From the NCBI GenBank assembly GCA_050246735.1, contig JBFWVM010000006.1:254046-318045 (forward strand): a DNA stretch of 64,000 nt. The letters are read 5' to 3'. This document shows, one piece after another, positions 26,601 through 34,098 of this stretch; positions within the stretch are counted from its first letter, which is position 1; each line of letters begins with the position of its first letter. The position numbers and the translations under genes were made by a program. The notes beneath the pieces are model-generated. The model saw only the letters and a list, made by a program, of their open reading frames with translations. It was not told the origin of the DNA and did no database searches. The DNA comes from Taklimakanibacter sp050246735 (lineage in GTDB: Bacteria; Pseudomonadota; Alphaproteobacteria; Rhizobiales; Aestuariivirgaceae).

Positions 26601-28577
26601 GCGGCGATGACGGGAGAGCAGCTGAGAGCGGCTTTCGCGGCGCTCCGCGCCGACGGTGCCGTCGATTTCGGCCCGGCGACGGGAATCCTCAAAATCGAGA
26701 ACGGGACGGCGAGCATGCCGTCCTTGGCGCAGAGCGCAAGCGTGGGGAACTACGCGCTGACCCCCAGGATCGATCTGCCCGACGGACGGCTCGATGCGTC
26801 TCTTCACGTCGAGCTGAAGGGACTCGAGGATCAGTCGGCCTTCGGGGTCACCTATAGCGGCCGGCCCGATGCGCTGACGCGGTTCGTCGATGTCGCGGCC
26901 CTCGAATCGAAGCTCGGCTTCCGCGTGGTCGAACGCACGCTGAGGGAGCTCGAGAAGCTGCAGTCCGAACAGCAGAAGGCCCTGGACGAGGAAGATCACC
27001 AACGCAGCGAGGATCGGGCGCGGCTCGAGGCCTATAACGAGCAGCGCCGCGAATTGCAGCTGCGGGCCAGGGAGGTCGATGTGCATCGGCGGCTGCGCGC
27101 TGAAGCGGCCGAGGCCGCCAAGGCCGAGCTCGAGCAGGCCATAGCCGAAGGGCGCGCCATCAATCGCCAGGAACTCGAGCGCCGGATACAGGAGCGCCAG
27201 GTCCATCGCGCCGTGCGGCGTGAGGAAGAGCTGGCGCGCCGCGCCAAGGAAGAGGCCGACCGCAAAGCGCAGGAGGAAGCAGCGCGCCAGGCGCAGGAAG
27301 AAGCCGACCGCAAGGCGCGCGAGGAAGCGGCGCGCCAGGCGCAGGAGGAAGCGGCGCGCCAGGCGCAGGAAGAAGCCGACCGCAAGGCGCGCGAGGAAGC
27401 GGCGCGCCAGGCGCAGGAAGAAGCCGACCGCAAGGCGCGCGAGGAAGCGGCACGTCAGGCGCAGGAGGAGGCCGACCGCAAGGCGCGCGAGGAAGCGGCA
27501 CGTCAGGCGCAGGAAGAGGCTGACCGCAAGGCGCAGGAGGAAGCAGCGCGCCAGGCGCAGGAAGAAGCCGATCGCAAGGCGCTCGAGGAAGCGGCACGTC
27601 AGGCGCAGGAGGAGGCAGACCGCAAGGCGCGCGAGGAAGCGGCACGTCAGGCGCAGGAAGAGGCAGACCGCAAGGCGCGCGAAGAAGCGGCACGTCAGGC
27701 GCAGGAAGAAGCCGACCGCAAGGCGCGCGAGGAAGCGGCACGTCAGGCGCAGGAAGAAGCAGACCGCAAGGCACGCGAGGAAGCAGCGCGCCAGGCGCAG
27801 GAAGAAGCCGATCGCAAGGCGCGCGAAGAAGCGGCACGTCAGGCGCAGGAGGAGGCCGATCGCAAGGCACGCGAGGAAGCGGCGCGCCAGGCGCAGGAAG
27901 AAGCCGATCGCAAGGCGCTCGAAGAAGCGGCACGTCAGGCGCAGGAGGAGGCCGACCGCAAGGCGCGCGAAGAAGCGGCGCGCCAGGCGCAGGAAGAGGC
28001 TGACCGCAAGGCGCTCGAAGAAGCGGCACGTCAGGCGCAGGAAGAAGCCGACCGCAAAGCGCGCGAGGAGGCTACTCGCAAGGCGCAGGAGGAAGCCGAG
28101 CGCCAGGCTGCCGAAGCCGCAGCGCGCCGGGCGCAGGAGGAAGCCGACCGCAAGGCGCTCGAGGAGATGGTGCGCCGGGCCCAGGAGGAGGACACGCAGG
28201 CGACCGTTGCCGAGCCCGGCGCCGCAAAGCCGGCCGAAACCGCTCCGCCCGATGCGGCGGCACCCTTGCTGCCGCCCGCCGAGCAGGACGTGGAGATCTT
28301 CGGGCCGCCGCCGCCGGAGAGGACCGGCAATGTCGAGGCGCGGCCCGCCGTCGAGGAGACGGGAGCGCTCGAGCCTTCAGCATCGCAGCCCCCGGACGCG
28401 GGCGTCGTCAAGCCGCCGGCGCCGCCCAAGCCCAAGCCCAAGCGTAAGCCGGCCAAGGCTCAGGCGAAGGCCGATCCCGGCGCGCCCCTGGTCCTGGTGC
28501 CGCCGCAGAAGATCGGCAAGCCCCGGAAGCGGGAGCCCAATTTCCTCGAGCGCATCTTCGGCAGGGACGACGACTGA
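23619..28577 (+). CDS. Giant AsmA-family protein with a long charged repeat stalk
   Basis: A 1652-residue protein with an N-terminal membrane helix (about residues 5-27, LYFGIALVLAVAAAFIAPYV) and the AsmA domain (KMIGRKVTVSGDISGRLFPW; later segments ending in the AsmA C-terminal motif ~900-1110). AsmA/TamB-like proteins span the periplasm and are linked to lipid transport and outer-membrane assembly. Unlike usual AsmA proteins (~600-1200 residues), residues ~1120-1530 form a highly charged helix, mostly exact 16-residue repeats, followed by a Pro/Lys-rich tail (PPAPPKPKPKRKPAKAQAKA) ending FLERIFGRDDD. The stalk resembles TolA domain II. No frameshift is seen. Confidence 0.93.
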   Translation: MKLWKSPVLYFGIALVLAVAAAFIAPYVIDWGSYRSAIESYGSKMIGRKVTVSGDISGRLFPWPKLSIHDVKVANPEGSYVPDFITAEEIDMRMTLAGLLGGEIRVESIDVVRPVVAFERLDTGKGSWHLQPAAGADELRLIDRIRLDQITVTDGVVHLIDNRRAGRATITGVNATLSAQNIAGPWRMRGTAAYRDRPVEIAVNTGAWTPEAPFKFGFRIASADGSGLAYQFDGANDGNHVTGNLKIQPAASSDGRSDPEGRLRPMVMTAQVTSDFDTVALDKIEIAPSDGTGEGANLLTGSAEVKLGASVALKADLKATRFDLDAVAGAEARRLLREGGGLALLENVLDVMPDGVNISGSLGVASLVVGGEALDNARLAVEMDGEAIRIKELSAGMPGQARGLFSGVFVVTDSGPQLAGDLAGEAGSLRDFVSWAWPEGRDDIARIWTGSRGRLKLQTRLDATSGEIRFQEMNYQIDESLGSGGLTIGFGKRPSLDVRLDASALDLDRFMPNGIGGGGWVGTAGLVAQWAERNDLRLALQSGKVLLNGVDARDVAIDIAALDGSIDLKTVEIGDVGDARLEISGLLAPTETGSRGTVSTSVTADDPRSLLQLLGLYPKDSEPVWSEAVGKTDLTITADLKPDAGGQSATYRLAGKTGDIDIDANLAAAGKGDLLASEISGAVTLRSATGAGLLKLIGLRPVADESGAGKIALTLTGSLANGLVADVESEVFGAKAQFQGKFQRADGVIAGTGRGGIFSERPEGLFVAAGIAGYAGGPLSVESDVEIAGPKISLPNVQGFAAGAPFKGTLTLEGGKRIKGEFATGAVSFARLFGLVFMPWDGRAVDLELPFAAMPAGGLTGEVWIKPDHLEVFDGLTVKETQIGISVGPEEMRLAAFGKSDLGGDVAIEIGARPQGGGKAVDGRLVLPIDLGRSLKDRNGGKVASGLVKLSVKASGSGRTPGAVLASLKGSGSYDVSGLTLANINPERFVGLAKAAMTGEQLRAAFAALRADGAVDFGPATGILKIENGTASMPSLAQSASVGNYALTPRIDLPDGRLDASLHVELKGLEDQSAFGVTYSGRPDALTRFVDVAALESKLGFRVVERTLRELEKLQSEQQKALDEEDHQRSEDRARLEAYNEQRRELQLRAREVDVHRRLRAEAAEAAKAELEQAIAEGRAINRQELERRIQERQVHRAVRREEELARRAKEEADRKAQEEAARQAQEEADRKAREEAARQAQEEAARQAQEEADRKAREEAARQAQEEADRKAREEAARQAQEEADRKAREEAARQAQEEADRKAQEEAARQAQEEADRKALEEAARQAQEEADRKAREEAARQAQEEADRKAREEAARQAQEEADRKAREEAARQAQEEADRKAREEAARQAQEEADRKAREEAARQAQEEADRKAREEAARQAQEEADRKALEEAARQAQEEADRKAREEAARQAQEEADRKALEEAARQAQEEADRKAREEATRKAQEEAERQAAEAAARRAQEEADRKALEEMVRRAQEEDTQATVAEPGAAKPAETAPPDAAAPLLPPAEQDVEIFGPPPPERTGNVEARPAVEETGALEPSASQPPDAGVVKPPAPPKPKPKRKPAKAQAKADPGAPLVLVPPQKIGKPRKREPNFLERIFGRDDD
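27250..28060 (+). repeat. 48-bp tandem repeat array inside the AsmA gene (about 17 units)
   Basis: Near-identical 48-nt units encode EEADRKAREEAARQAQ, itself a doubled 8-residue pattern. About 17 units plus one isolated half-unit are visible, with variation limited mostly to R/Q/L at position 8 of the unit and synonymous GCGCCAG/GCACGTC changes. The regular Glu/Arg/Lys/Ala content predicts a continuous single alpha helix or coiled coil. Copy number should be prone to slippage. Confidence 0.93.
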
Positions 28578-28588
28578 AGTGGTTGTTC

Positions 28589-28709
28589 CACTTGTTTACC
28601 CTCATGCCGAGGCGCAAGCCTCGAAGCATGTTCCAAAGAGTTTGCCGCCTGCCACCCCTGGAGGCCCGCCTGAGGATTGTGGGGCGACGCATGCTCATCT
28701 CCCTCTAAT
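28589..28709. repeat. Dispersed intergenic repeat, copy 2 (resembles 1388-1545)
   Basis: The gap after the AsmA stop carries TACCCTCATGCCGAGG, GCCTCGAAGCATGTTCCA, AAGAGTTTGCCGCCTGCCAC, and GCATGCTCATCTCCCTCTAAT, matching the ligA-downstream element in the same order. It is shorter than copy 1, lacking the GACCCGGTCTTGAGCC segment. Its end touches the stop of the convergent 28705 gene. Confidence 0.75.
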
Positions 28710-28926
28710 TTGACTGATTCTCCGTCAGGCGGTTGAGCACCCAGACCCGAAGCGCGCTCGACAGGTTGCGTCCGCCGCGCTGGCGGTCGATCTCGGCCAC
28801 CAGAGCGGCGAGCGACTTGTGCTCGGCCTGGGCCGCGGACTTGAGCAGCGCCCAGAATTCCGGCTCGAGGGAGAGCGAGGTGCGATGACCCGAGATCGTC
28901 AGCGACCGCTTGAATTCCTTGGGCAT
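28705..28926 (-). CDS. Ribbon-helix-helix domain protein
   Basis: A 73-residue protein with the RHH_4-type core: RSLTISGHRTSLSLEPEFWA as the beta strand and first helix, then LAALVAEIDRQRGGRNLSSA and RVWVLNRL. It is the last gene of the fumC-DUF4169-RHH operon, which is conserved in Hyphomicrobiales. It might act as a DNA-binding regulator or an antitoxin-like protein; no toxin is adjacent. Its start overlaps the DUF4169 stop (TGATG). Confidence 0.88.
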   Translation of the reverse strand: MPKEFKRSLTISGHRTSLSLEPEFWALLKSAAQAEHKSLAALVAEIDRQRGGRNLSSALRVWVLNRLTENQSN

Positions 28927-29102
28927 CAGCTGTCGCGCTTGTGCCCGTCGAGATGGCGGGACTGGCCGTCCTTTTCCGCCTCGGTCCTGGCGCGCTCCGC
29001 CCTGGAGCGTCCGAAGCGCTCGCGGTTCTCCTGCGCCTCGCGCTCCTTGTCCTCGCGCGCGCGGCGCTTGCGGTAGCGCCTGAGATTGACGATCTCGCTC
29101 AT
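28926..29102 (-). CDS. DUF4169 small basic protein
   Basis: A 58-residue highly charged protein starting MSEIVNLRRYRKRRAREDKE and ending RHLDGHKRDS. The N-terminal xEIVNLRRxRK and C-terminal LDGHKRD motifs are those of DUF4169. It lies 10 bp after fumC and overlaps the next gene by one base (TGATG), so all three are likely one transcript. Function unknown; the basic charge would fit nucleic-acid or ribosome binding. Confidence 0.88.
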   Translation of the reverse strand: MSEIVNLRRYRKRRAREDKEREAQENRERFGRSRAERARTEAEKDGQSRHLDGHKRDS

Positions 29103-29112
29103 CGCCTGACCA

Positions 29113-30504
29113 TCATTTGGGGCCGATCATGTCTTCCGGACGCACCAGCCGGTCGAATTCCGCGGCCGTCACATAGTTGAGACGCAGCGCCTCCTCGCGC
29201 AGGGTGGTGCCGCGCTTATGCGCAGTCTTGGCGATCTCGGCCGCCTTGTCATAGCCGATCTTGGGCGCCAGCGCGGTCACCAGCATGAGCGAGCGATCGA
29301 GCGCCGCCTTGATGTTGTCCTCGCGCGCGACGATCCCGGCGACGCAATGGTCGGTGAAGCTCGTCGCCGCATCGGCAAGGAGGCGCACCGATTGCAGGAA
29401 GTCGTAGGCCATCACCGGGTTGAAGACGTTCAGCTCGAAATGGCCCTGGCTGCCGGCGAAGGTGATGGTCGCGTGATTGCCGAAGACCTGGGCGCAGACC
29501 ATGGTGAGCGCCTCGCACTGGGTCGGATTGACCTTGCCCGGCATGATCGAGGAGCCGGGCTCGTTCTCCGGCAGCGCCAGCTCGCCGAGGCCCGAACGCG
29601 GTCCCGAGCCCAGTAAGCGGATGTCGTTGGCGATCTTGAACAGCGATGCCGCGACCGTGTTGATCGCGCCGTGACTCATCACCATGGCGTCATGGGCGGC
29701 GAGCGCCTCGAACTTGTTGGGCGCCGTCGTGAAGGGCAGGCCGGTGATGCGGGCGATGCGGGCGGCGACCTTGCGGTCGAAGCCCTTGGGCGCATTGAGG
29801 CCGGTGCCGACGGCGGTGCCGCCCTGGGCCAGCTCCATCAGCGCCGGCATGGTCGCCTCGACGCGGGCGATGCCGTTCCGGACCTGCCGGGCGTAGCCCG
29901 AGAACTCCTGTCCGAGGGTGAGCGGCGTCGCGTCCTGCGTGTGGGTGCGGCCGATCTTGATGATGCCGGCCCAGGCCTTCGCCTTCCTGGCCAGCGCTTT
30001 GTGCAGGTGCCCGAGCGCGGGGATGAGATCGTGATGGATCTGCTCGGCGCAGGCGATGTGCATGGCCGTCGGATAGGTGTCGTTGGACGACTGGCTCATA
30101 TTGACGTGGTCGTTGGGATGGACCGGCGATTTGGTGCCGAGCGTCCCGCCGAGCATCTCGATGGCGCGGTTCGCGATCACCTCGTTGGCGTTCATGTTGG
30201 ACTGGGTGCCGGAGCCCGTCTGCCATACGGCCAGAGGGAAGTGATCGTCGAGCTTGCCCTCCATCACCTCGCGCGCCGCCGCGACGATCGCCTTGCCGAG
30301 CCTGCGGTCGAGCTTGCCCAGGGACATGTTCACTTCCGCCGCGGCGAGCTTGACGATGCCGAGCGCGCGGATGACCGGCTGCGGCTGCTTCTCCCAGCCG
30401 ATCTTGAAATTGCCCAGGGACCGCTGCGCCTGGGCGCCCCAATAGCGGTCGGCCCTGACCGGGATCGGGCCAAAAGTGTCGGTTTCGGTGCGGGTCTTGG
30501 TCAT
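29113..30504 (-). CDS. fumC: Fumarate hydratase class II
   Basis: A 463-residue cytosolic homotetramer that hydrates fumarate to L-malate in the citric-acid cycle; iron-independent. Motifs: VWQTGSGTQSNMNANEVIAN, the HPNDHVNMSQSSNDTYPTAM substrate region, GRTHTQDATPLTLGQE, and the superfamily signature GSSIMPGKVNPTQCE. The ATG at 30504 gives the normal start MTKTRTETDTFGPIPV; the frame stays open further upstream without homology. First gene of a three-gene operon. Confidence 0.97.
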   Translation of the reverse strand: MTKTRTETDTFGPIPVRADRYWGAQAQRSLGNFKIGWEKQPQPVIRALGIVKLAAAEVNMSLGKLDRRLGKAIVAAAREVMEGKLDDHFPLAVWQTGSGTQSNMNANEVIANRAIEMLGGTLGTKSPVHPNDHVNMSQSSNDTYPTAMHIACAEQIHHDLIPALGHLHKALARKAKAWAGIIKIGRTHTQDATPLTLGQEFSGYARQVRNGIARVEATMPALMELAQGGTAVGTGLNAPKGFDRKVAARIARITGLPFTTAPNKFEALAAHDAMVMSHGAINTVAASLFKIANDIRLLGSGPRSGLGELALPENEPGSSIMPGKVNPTQCEALTMVCAQVFGNHATITFAGSQGHFELNVFNPVMAYDFLQSVRLLADAATSFTDHCVAGIVAREDNIKAALDRSLMLVTALAPKIGYDKAAEIAKTAHKRGTTLREEALRLNYVTAAEFDRLVRPEDMIGPK

Positions 30505-30572
30505 GCCGGTCCTGCCTTGGAGAGCTCGGCCGGTCCTACCATTTGCTCGACTGGGTGGAAAGTGGGCGGATT

Positions 30573-31754
30573 TCAGCGCGGATATCTGCGGGCGAGAAAG
30601 AGCATCGCGGCGAAGGAGGCCAAAGCGAAGACTATGGCGACGAGGAGCCCGCCTCGCGGGCCGGCAAGGTCGAGGACCAGGGCGAAAAGGGTCGGCGCGA
30701 CGGCGTTGAGGATGAGCTGCGGCGCCGTCAGCGTGCCGATCACCAGGCCATAGCCCTGCTGGCCGAACAGGCTCAACGGGATGATGCCCTTGATGATCGA
30801 CATGAGGCCGTTGGACATGCCGTAGAGGAGGGCGAAGACCAGCGCCGCCCAGAGCGCGAAGCCGCCCAAGGCGAAGATCGCGAGCGCCGCCGGCAGGAGA
30901 CCCACGGCGATGAGCCCGAGCGTCATCGTCTTCACCCAGTGGCCGGCCAGGATATCGCCGATGCGGCTCGCCACCTGCGACGGCCCGATCAGGGCGGCGA
31001 GCGTCACGGCGGCGGCGCCGGTGAAGCCCAGGCCCTCGAAAAGCGGCACGACATGGGCGGAGATCGCGGAGAAGACGATGCCGTTCAAGGCGAGGACGGC
31101 GGTGAAGGCGATCATGGCGTGGTTGCGGTCGGCGCCCGAAAGGAGCGGGGCGGCGGGAGCCGGGGGCGCCTCGCGACCGGATGGATCCGCAGGCTCCGGG
31201 CCGCGGGAGAGAACGAGAAGATGCAGCGGCAGGCACAGGACGAGATGGAGCAGGGCATAGACGAGGAATGTGCCGCGCCAGCCGATCTCCTGCGAGAGCA
31301 GATGCGAGACCGGCCAGAAGACCGTCGAGGCGAGGCCGCCGAACAGCGTCAGATAGGAGATGGAGCGGCGCGACTTGTCGCGCGCCACCTGGGCGAGGGC
31401 GGGAAAGGCCGCATCATAGAGGATGAGACGCATCGCCGGTCCGAGGACAAGCCAGCCCAGGACATAGATCCAGGGATCGGCGGCGAAAGACAGGATCAGG
31501 CAGCCGAGGCCGGCCAGGCCCGAGCCTGCCGCCATCATCCGCCGGCCGCCATGCGCGTCGATGGCGCGGCCGGCGGCGCGCGAGACGAGGCCGCTGATCA
31601 GCAAGGCGGCGGAGAAGGCGCCGAAGATCAGGAATTTCGACCAGTGACGCTCGGCGGCGATATCGAGCGAGAGGGCGCCGAGCGCGTAATAGGTCGTGCC
31701 CCAGCCGACGATCTGGGTGATGCCTAAAGCGGTGATGACGTGCCAGAGGGGCAT
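30573..31754 (-). CDS. MFS permease, 12-helix, substrate unknown
   Basis: A 393-residue inner-membrane protein with about 12 hydrophobic helices. It begins MPLWHVITALGITQIVGWGT with a long periplasmic-side YYALG, typical of a poorly characterised MFS group in Alphaproteobacteria; a motif A-like stretch (RAAGRAIDAHGGRRMMAAGS) follows helix 2. No substrate can be inferred. It reads in the same direction as fumC, 68 bp upstream of it, and is 42 bp from the PHP gene on the same strand. Confidence 0.88.
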   Translation of the reverse strand: MPLWHVITALGITQIVGWGTTYYALGALSLDIAAERHWSKFLIFGAFSAALLISGLVSRAAGRAIDAHGGRRMMAAGSGLAGLGCLILSFAADPWIYVLGWLVLGPAMRLILYDAAFPALAQVARDKSRRSISYLTLFGGLASTVFWPVSHLLSQEIGWRGTFLVYALLHLVLCLPLHLLVLSRGPEPADPSGREAPPAPAAPLLSGADRNHAMIAFTAVLALNGIVFSAISAHVVPLFEGLGFTGAAAVTLAALIGPSQVASRIGDILAGHWVKTMTLGLIAVGLLPAALAIFALGGFALWAALVFALLYGMSNGLMSIIKGIIPLSLFGQQGYGLVIGTLTAPQLILNAVAPTLFALVLDLAGPRGGLLVAIVFALASFAAMLFLARRYPR

Positions 31755-31796
31755 TGTCTTCCTGGCATCGGCATGTGCGAAAGCCGGACCGATGCT

Positions 31797-32726
31797 TTAC
31801 AATTCGTCTTTCCAGATCGGGTTGGTCCAGGCGCGCCTGCCGGCCTGATCGATGACGACAACGCGGAGCCACGGGCTTTGCCGGGTGAGAAGCCAGCCCT
31901 TCTCGAGCCTGCGCAGATCGAGCGTGGCCTCGGTGATCGACTTGCCGATGCGCAGCACGGTGCGCGAGTGGCCGCAGACGACGGCGATCGTGTCGACCGG
32001 CGACGAGGTGACGTTGAGGTCGGTCCCCTCGATGGCGGCGCCATGGATGAGCGGCCCCTGGCTCGAATAATAATGTCCCTGCTTCAGGGCCGCGAGCAGC
32101 AGGTCGGGATCGTTGGCCGGCGCCTTCACCTGCACCCAGCCGCCGAAATGGTCGTCATGATGGAAATGCGCGTCATCGGTGGCGAAGGCGGTAAGGCGCC
32201 TGCCTTCGTTGAGCAACTGGTCGAGCAGATAGAAGCCTTCGCCGCGGTCGCATTCCACGGCGCAGCCGTGATTGTAGATCTCGACCGCATGGGCGACGTC
32301 GATGGCGCGGCCGTCCTCGATGGTGAGCTGCGACCAGGCGGGATGCGCGATGCCGATGAAGGCGCCGGCTTCGGCGGCGCGCCGCGCGACCCCGGCGCCG
32401 CTCTCGTCGGGCGCGCAAGGCGTGAAATCGAGCGGCAGTCCTGCCGCCACGATATGCCAGAGCTCGCCCGCCGAGGTCTCGGGCGCGTGCAGCTCGGCGC
32501 CGATGATGGTGGTGAAATCGTTGGAACGAAATCCGCGCGTATCGGCGACCGGCCAGTCGAAATGGCCGATGAAGTGGTCCGACAGCATCATGAAGTCGTA
32601 GCCGGCGTTCCTGTAGGCCTCGACGACCTTTTCGGGCGGCAATGCGCCGTCGGACAGGGTGGAATGCGTGTGGAGATTGCCGCGCCAGAACCGGCCCGGC
32701 AGCGAAAAAGGCGAAAGATCGGTCAT
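31797..32726 (-). CDS. PHP-domain metal-dependent hydrolase (CehA/McbA-like)
   Basis: A 309-residue protein with the PHP active-site motifs: WRGNLHTHSTLSDGALPPE (H-x-H), YDFMMLSDHFIGHF (Asp-His), and later FIGIAHPAW and AFATDDAHFH. The group includes carbaryl hydrolase CehA and trinuclear-metal phosphoesterases, so hydrolysis of an ester, amide or phosphodiester is expected, with the natural substrate unknown. The C-terminal ~90 residues form a small beta domain. It is divergent from the M48 peptidase gene. Confidence 0.88.
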   Translation of the reverse strand: MTDLSPFSLPGRFWRGNLHTHSTLSDGALPPEKVVEAYRNAGYDFMMLSDHFIGHFDWPVADTRGFRSNDFTTIIGAELHAPETSAGELWHIVAAGLPLDFTPCAPDESGAGVARRAAEAGAFIGIAHPAWSQLTIEDGRAIDVAHAVEIYNHGCAVECDRGEGFYLLDQLLNEGRRLTAFATDDAHFHHDDHFGGWVQVKAPANDPDLLLAALKQGHYYSSQGPLIHGAAIEGTDLNVTSSPVDTIAVVCGHSRTVLRIGKSITEATLDLRRLEKGWLLTRQSPWLRVVVIDQAGRRAWTNPIWKDEL

Positions 32727-32823
32727 GGAGGCCTCGGTAAGGGTCTTTTGGCTATCTTATTCGCAATTCGCGCTCAATATGCATAATAGACGGCGTAACC
32801 ATGCGTAAATTGCAAAGGACGAG

Positions 32824-33996
32824 ATGAACGGGTTTGTCGAGGAATGGCGTAATTGCGAAACATGCGCCGGCGCGGTGCCGGTCGATGCTCTGGAGGCGCT
32901 CAACGGCGCGCGGCTTCTGGATCAGGTCATAACGGCGCCGGAAAACAGGCTCAGGCCCCGCTTCCGGCCGGCGACCGCGCTGGCCTACGGCCTTTCGCTT
33001 CTGATCCTCGCCGCCAATCTGGTGGTGGCGCTCGCCGGCCTCTATCTCGTCATCCACGGCTGGCCGGACGTCGTGCCCATCCTTTGCGGTATCGTTCTGG
33101 TCCTCGCGGGATGGCTCCTGCGGCCGCGGCTCGGTTCCGTTCCGGAGGACTGCCTGAAGCGGAGCCACTTCCCCAACCTGTTCAGCATGGTCGACGGCAT
33201 CGCCGGACAACTGTCGGTCAGGCCGGTCGAGCATGTGCGGGTCGATCATCGGTACCGCGCGTCGCTGACGCGAGCCGGGCCGGCGCGGACGCCGGTGCTC
33301 ACCATCGGCCTTCCCCTGTGGGCGTGCCTGGCGGGGCAGGAGCGTGTCGCCCTGATCGCGCATGAGCTCGCCCATCGGGTCAACCGCGATCCGGCCCGCG
33401 GCGCCGTGATCGGCTGGAGCGTGGCGGCGCTCGATCATTGGGTGGACCGGCTCGACCCGAGCGAGCGGCCGGCGCGGAGCCTCGCCGAGACCGCGACCGG
33501 TCTGGCGCGGCGCGTCATGAGCGCCGCCGCCCGCCAGGTGCGCGGCCTCCTCGCCCGTCTCCTTTATCTCGACAGCCAGCGCGCCGAATATCTGGCCGAT
33601 CATCTCACGGCGAAAGTGGCAGGGCCGGTGGCCACCACGAAACTGCTGGGCAAGCTCGGCCTCGCCCGCAATCTCAGAGCGGTGGCCGGCCAGGTCCATT
33701 CCGGCGGCGACACCGGGCAGTCGGTCATCGACGCCTTCCGCGCCTTCGTGGAGGCCATGCCTGAGGGGGAGATGGAGCGGCTCAGGCAGGCCGACGAGGC
33801 GGAGAAGGCACGGACCGATTCCTCGCATCCGCCGACCGCCTCGCGCCTCACATTCATCAGGAGCCGGCATTTCGAGCTGCCGCTCGTCATCCTGAGCGAT
33901 GCGCTGTCGCGCGCCATCGACGAGGAGTTGCAGCCGCTGCGCGAGCGCCTGTCGATCAAGCTCGTGGAGCGCTTCGCGAGCACGGCAGCCGGCTAG
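32824..33996 (+). CDS. M48-family integral-membrane metallopeptidase
   Basis: A 390-residue protein with two adjacent hydrophobic segments (~52-77 and ~82-99) and a zinc-protease motif, AHELAHRVN (His180, Glu181, His184), with a probable third ligand in YLDSQRAEYLADHL (EYxAD pattern, ~residue 256). An N-terminal CETC (residues 11-14) could bind metal. The HtpX/Ste24-like family degrades or processes misfolded membrane proteins; the target is unknown. Its TAG stop overlaps the left end of a dispersed palindrome. Confidence 0.85.
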   Translation: MNGFVEEWRNCETCAGAVPVDALEALNGARLLDQVITAPENRLRPRFRPATALAYGLSLLILAANLVVALAGLYLVIHGWPDVVPILCGIVLVLAGWLLRPRLGSVPEDCLKRSHFPNLFSMVDGIAGQLSVRPVEHVRVDHRYRASLTRAGPARTPVLTIGLPLWACLAGQERVALIAHELAHRVNRDPARGAVIGWSVAALDHWVDRLDPSERPARSLAETATGLARRVMSAAARQVRGLLARLLYLDSQRAEYLADHLTAKVAGPVATTKLLGKLGLARNLRAVAGQVHSGGDTGQSVIDAFRAFVEAMPEGEMERLRQADEAEKARTDSSHPPTASRLTFIRSRHFELPLVILSDALSRAIDEELQPLRERLSIKLVERFASTAAG

Positions 33997-34098
33997 AGCG
34001 CCGGACGTTCCGATGGAATCAGAACGGCGCTCTATCTCTTTGATTTTGCGCATCGGCTTGCCCGAAAACCGCGTACACTTTTCGGGCCGATGCTCTAG
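33993..34098. repeat. Composite dispersed palindrome, copy 2
   Basis: Two palindromes in tandem. The left (33995-34033) pairs AGAGCGCC with GGCGCTCT around CGTTCCGAT/ATCAGAACG. The right (34050-34098) is nearly identical to the 18418-18466 unit: GCATCGGCTTGCCCGAAAAC, a GCGTACACTT centre, then TTTCGGGCCGATGCTCTAG. The left end CTAG contains the stop of the M48 gene and the right end contains the kup stop, so it fills the whole gap between two convergent genes. Confidence 0.88.

Noticed and set aside
27250..28060. Possible CRISPR or minisatellite array
   Set aside because: Units are contiguous, have no unique spacers, and encode a regular protein helix in frame.
27160..28713. Long open frames in other phases and on the opposite strand of the AsmA repeat (Arg-rich and Pro/Leu-rich)
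   Set aside because: They are low-complexity shadows of the 48-bp repeats; only the AsmA frame joins recognisable domains on both sides.
30505..31236. N-terminal extension of fumC to ~700 residues
   Set aside because: The additional residues are antisense to the MFS gene frame region and have no homology to fumarase; the normal FumC start is at 30504.
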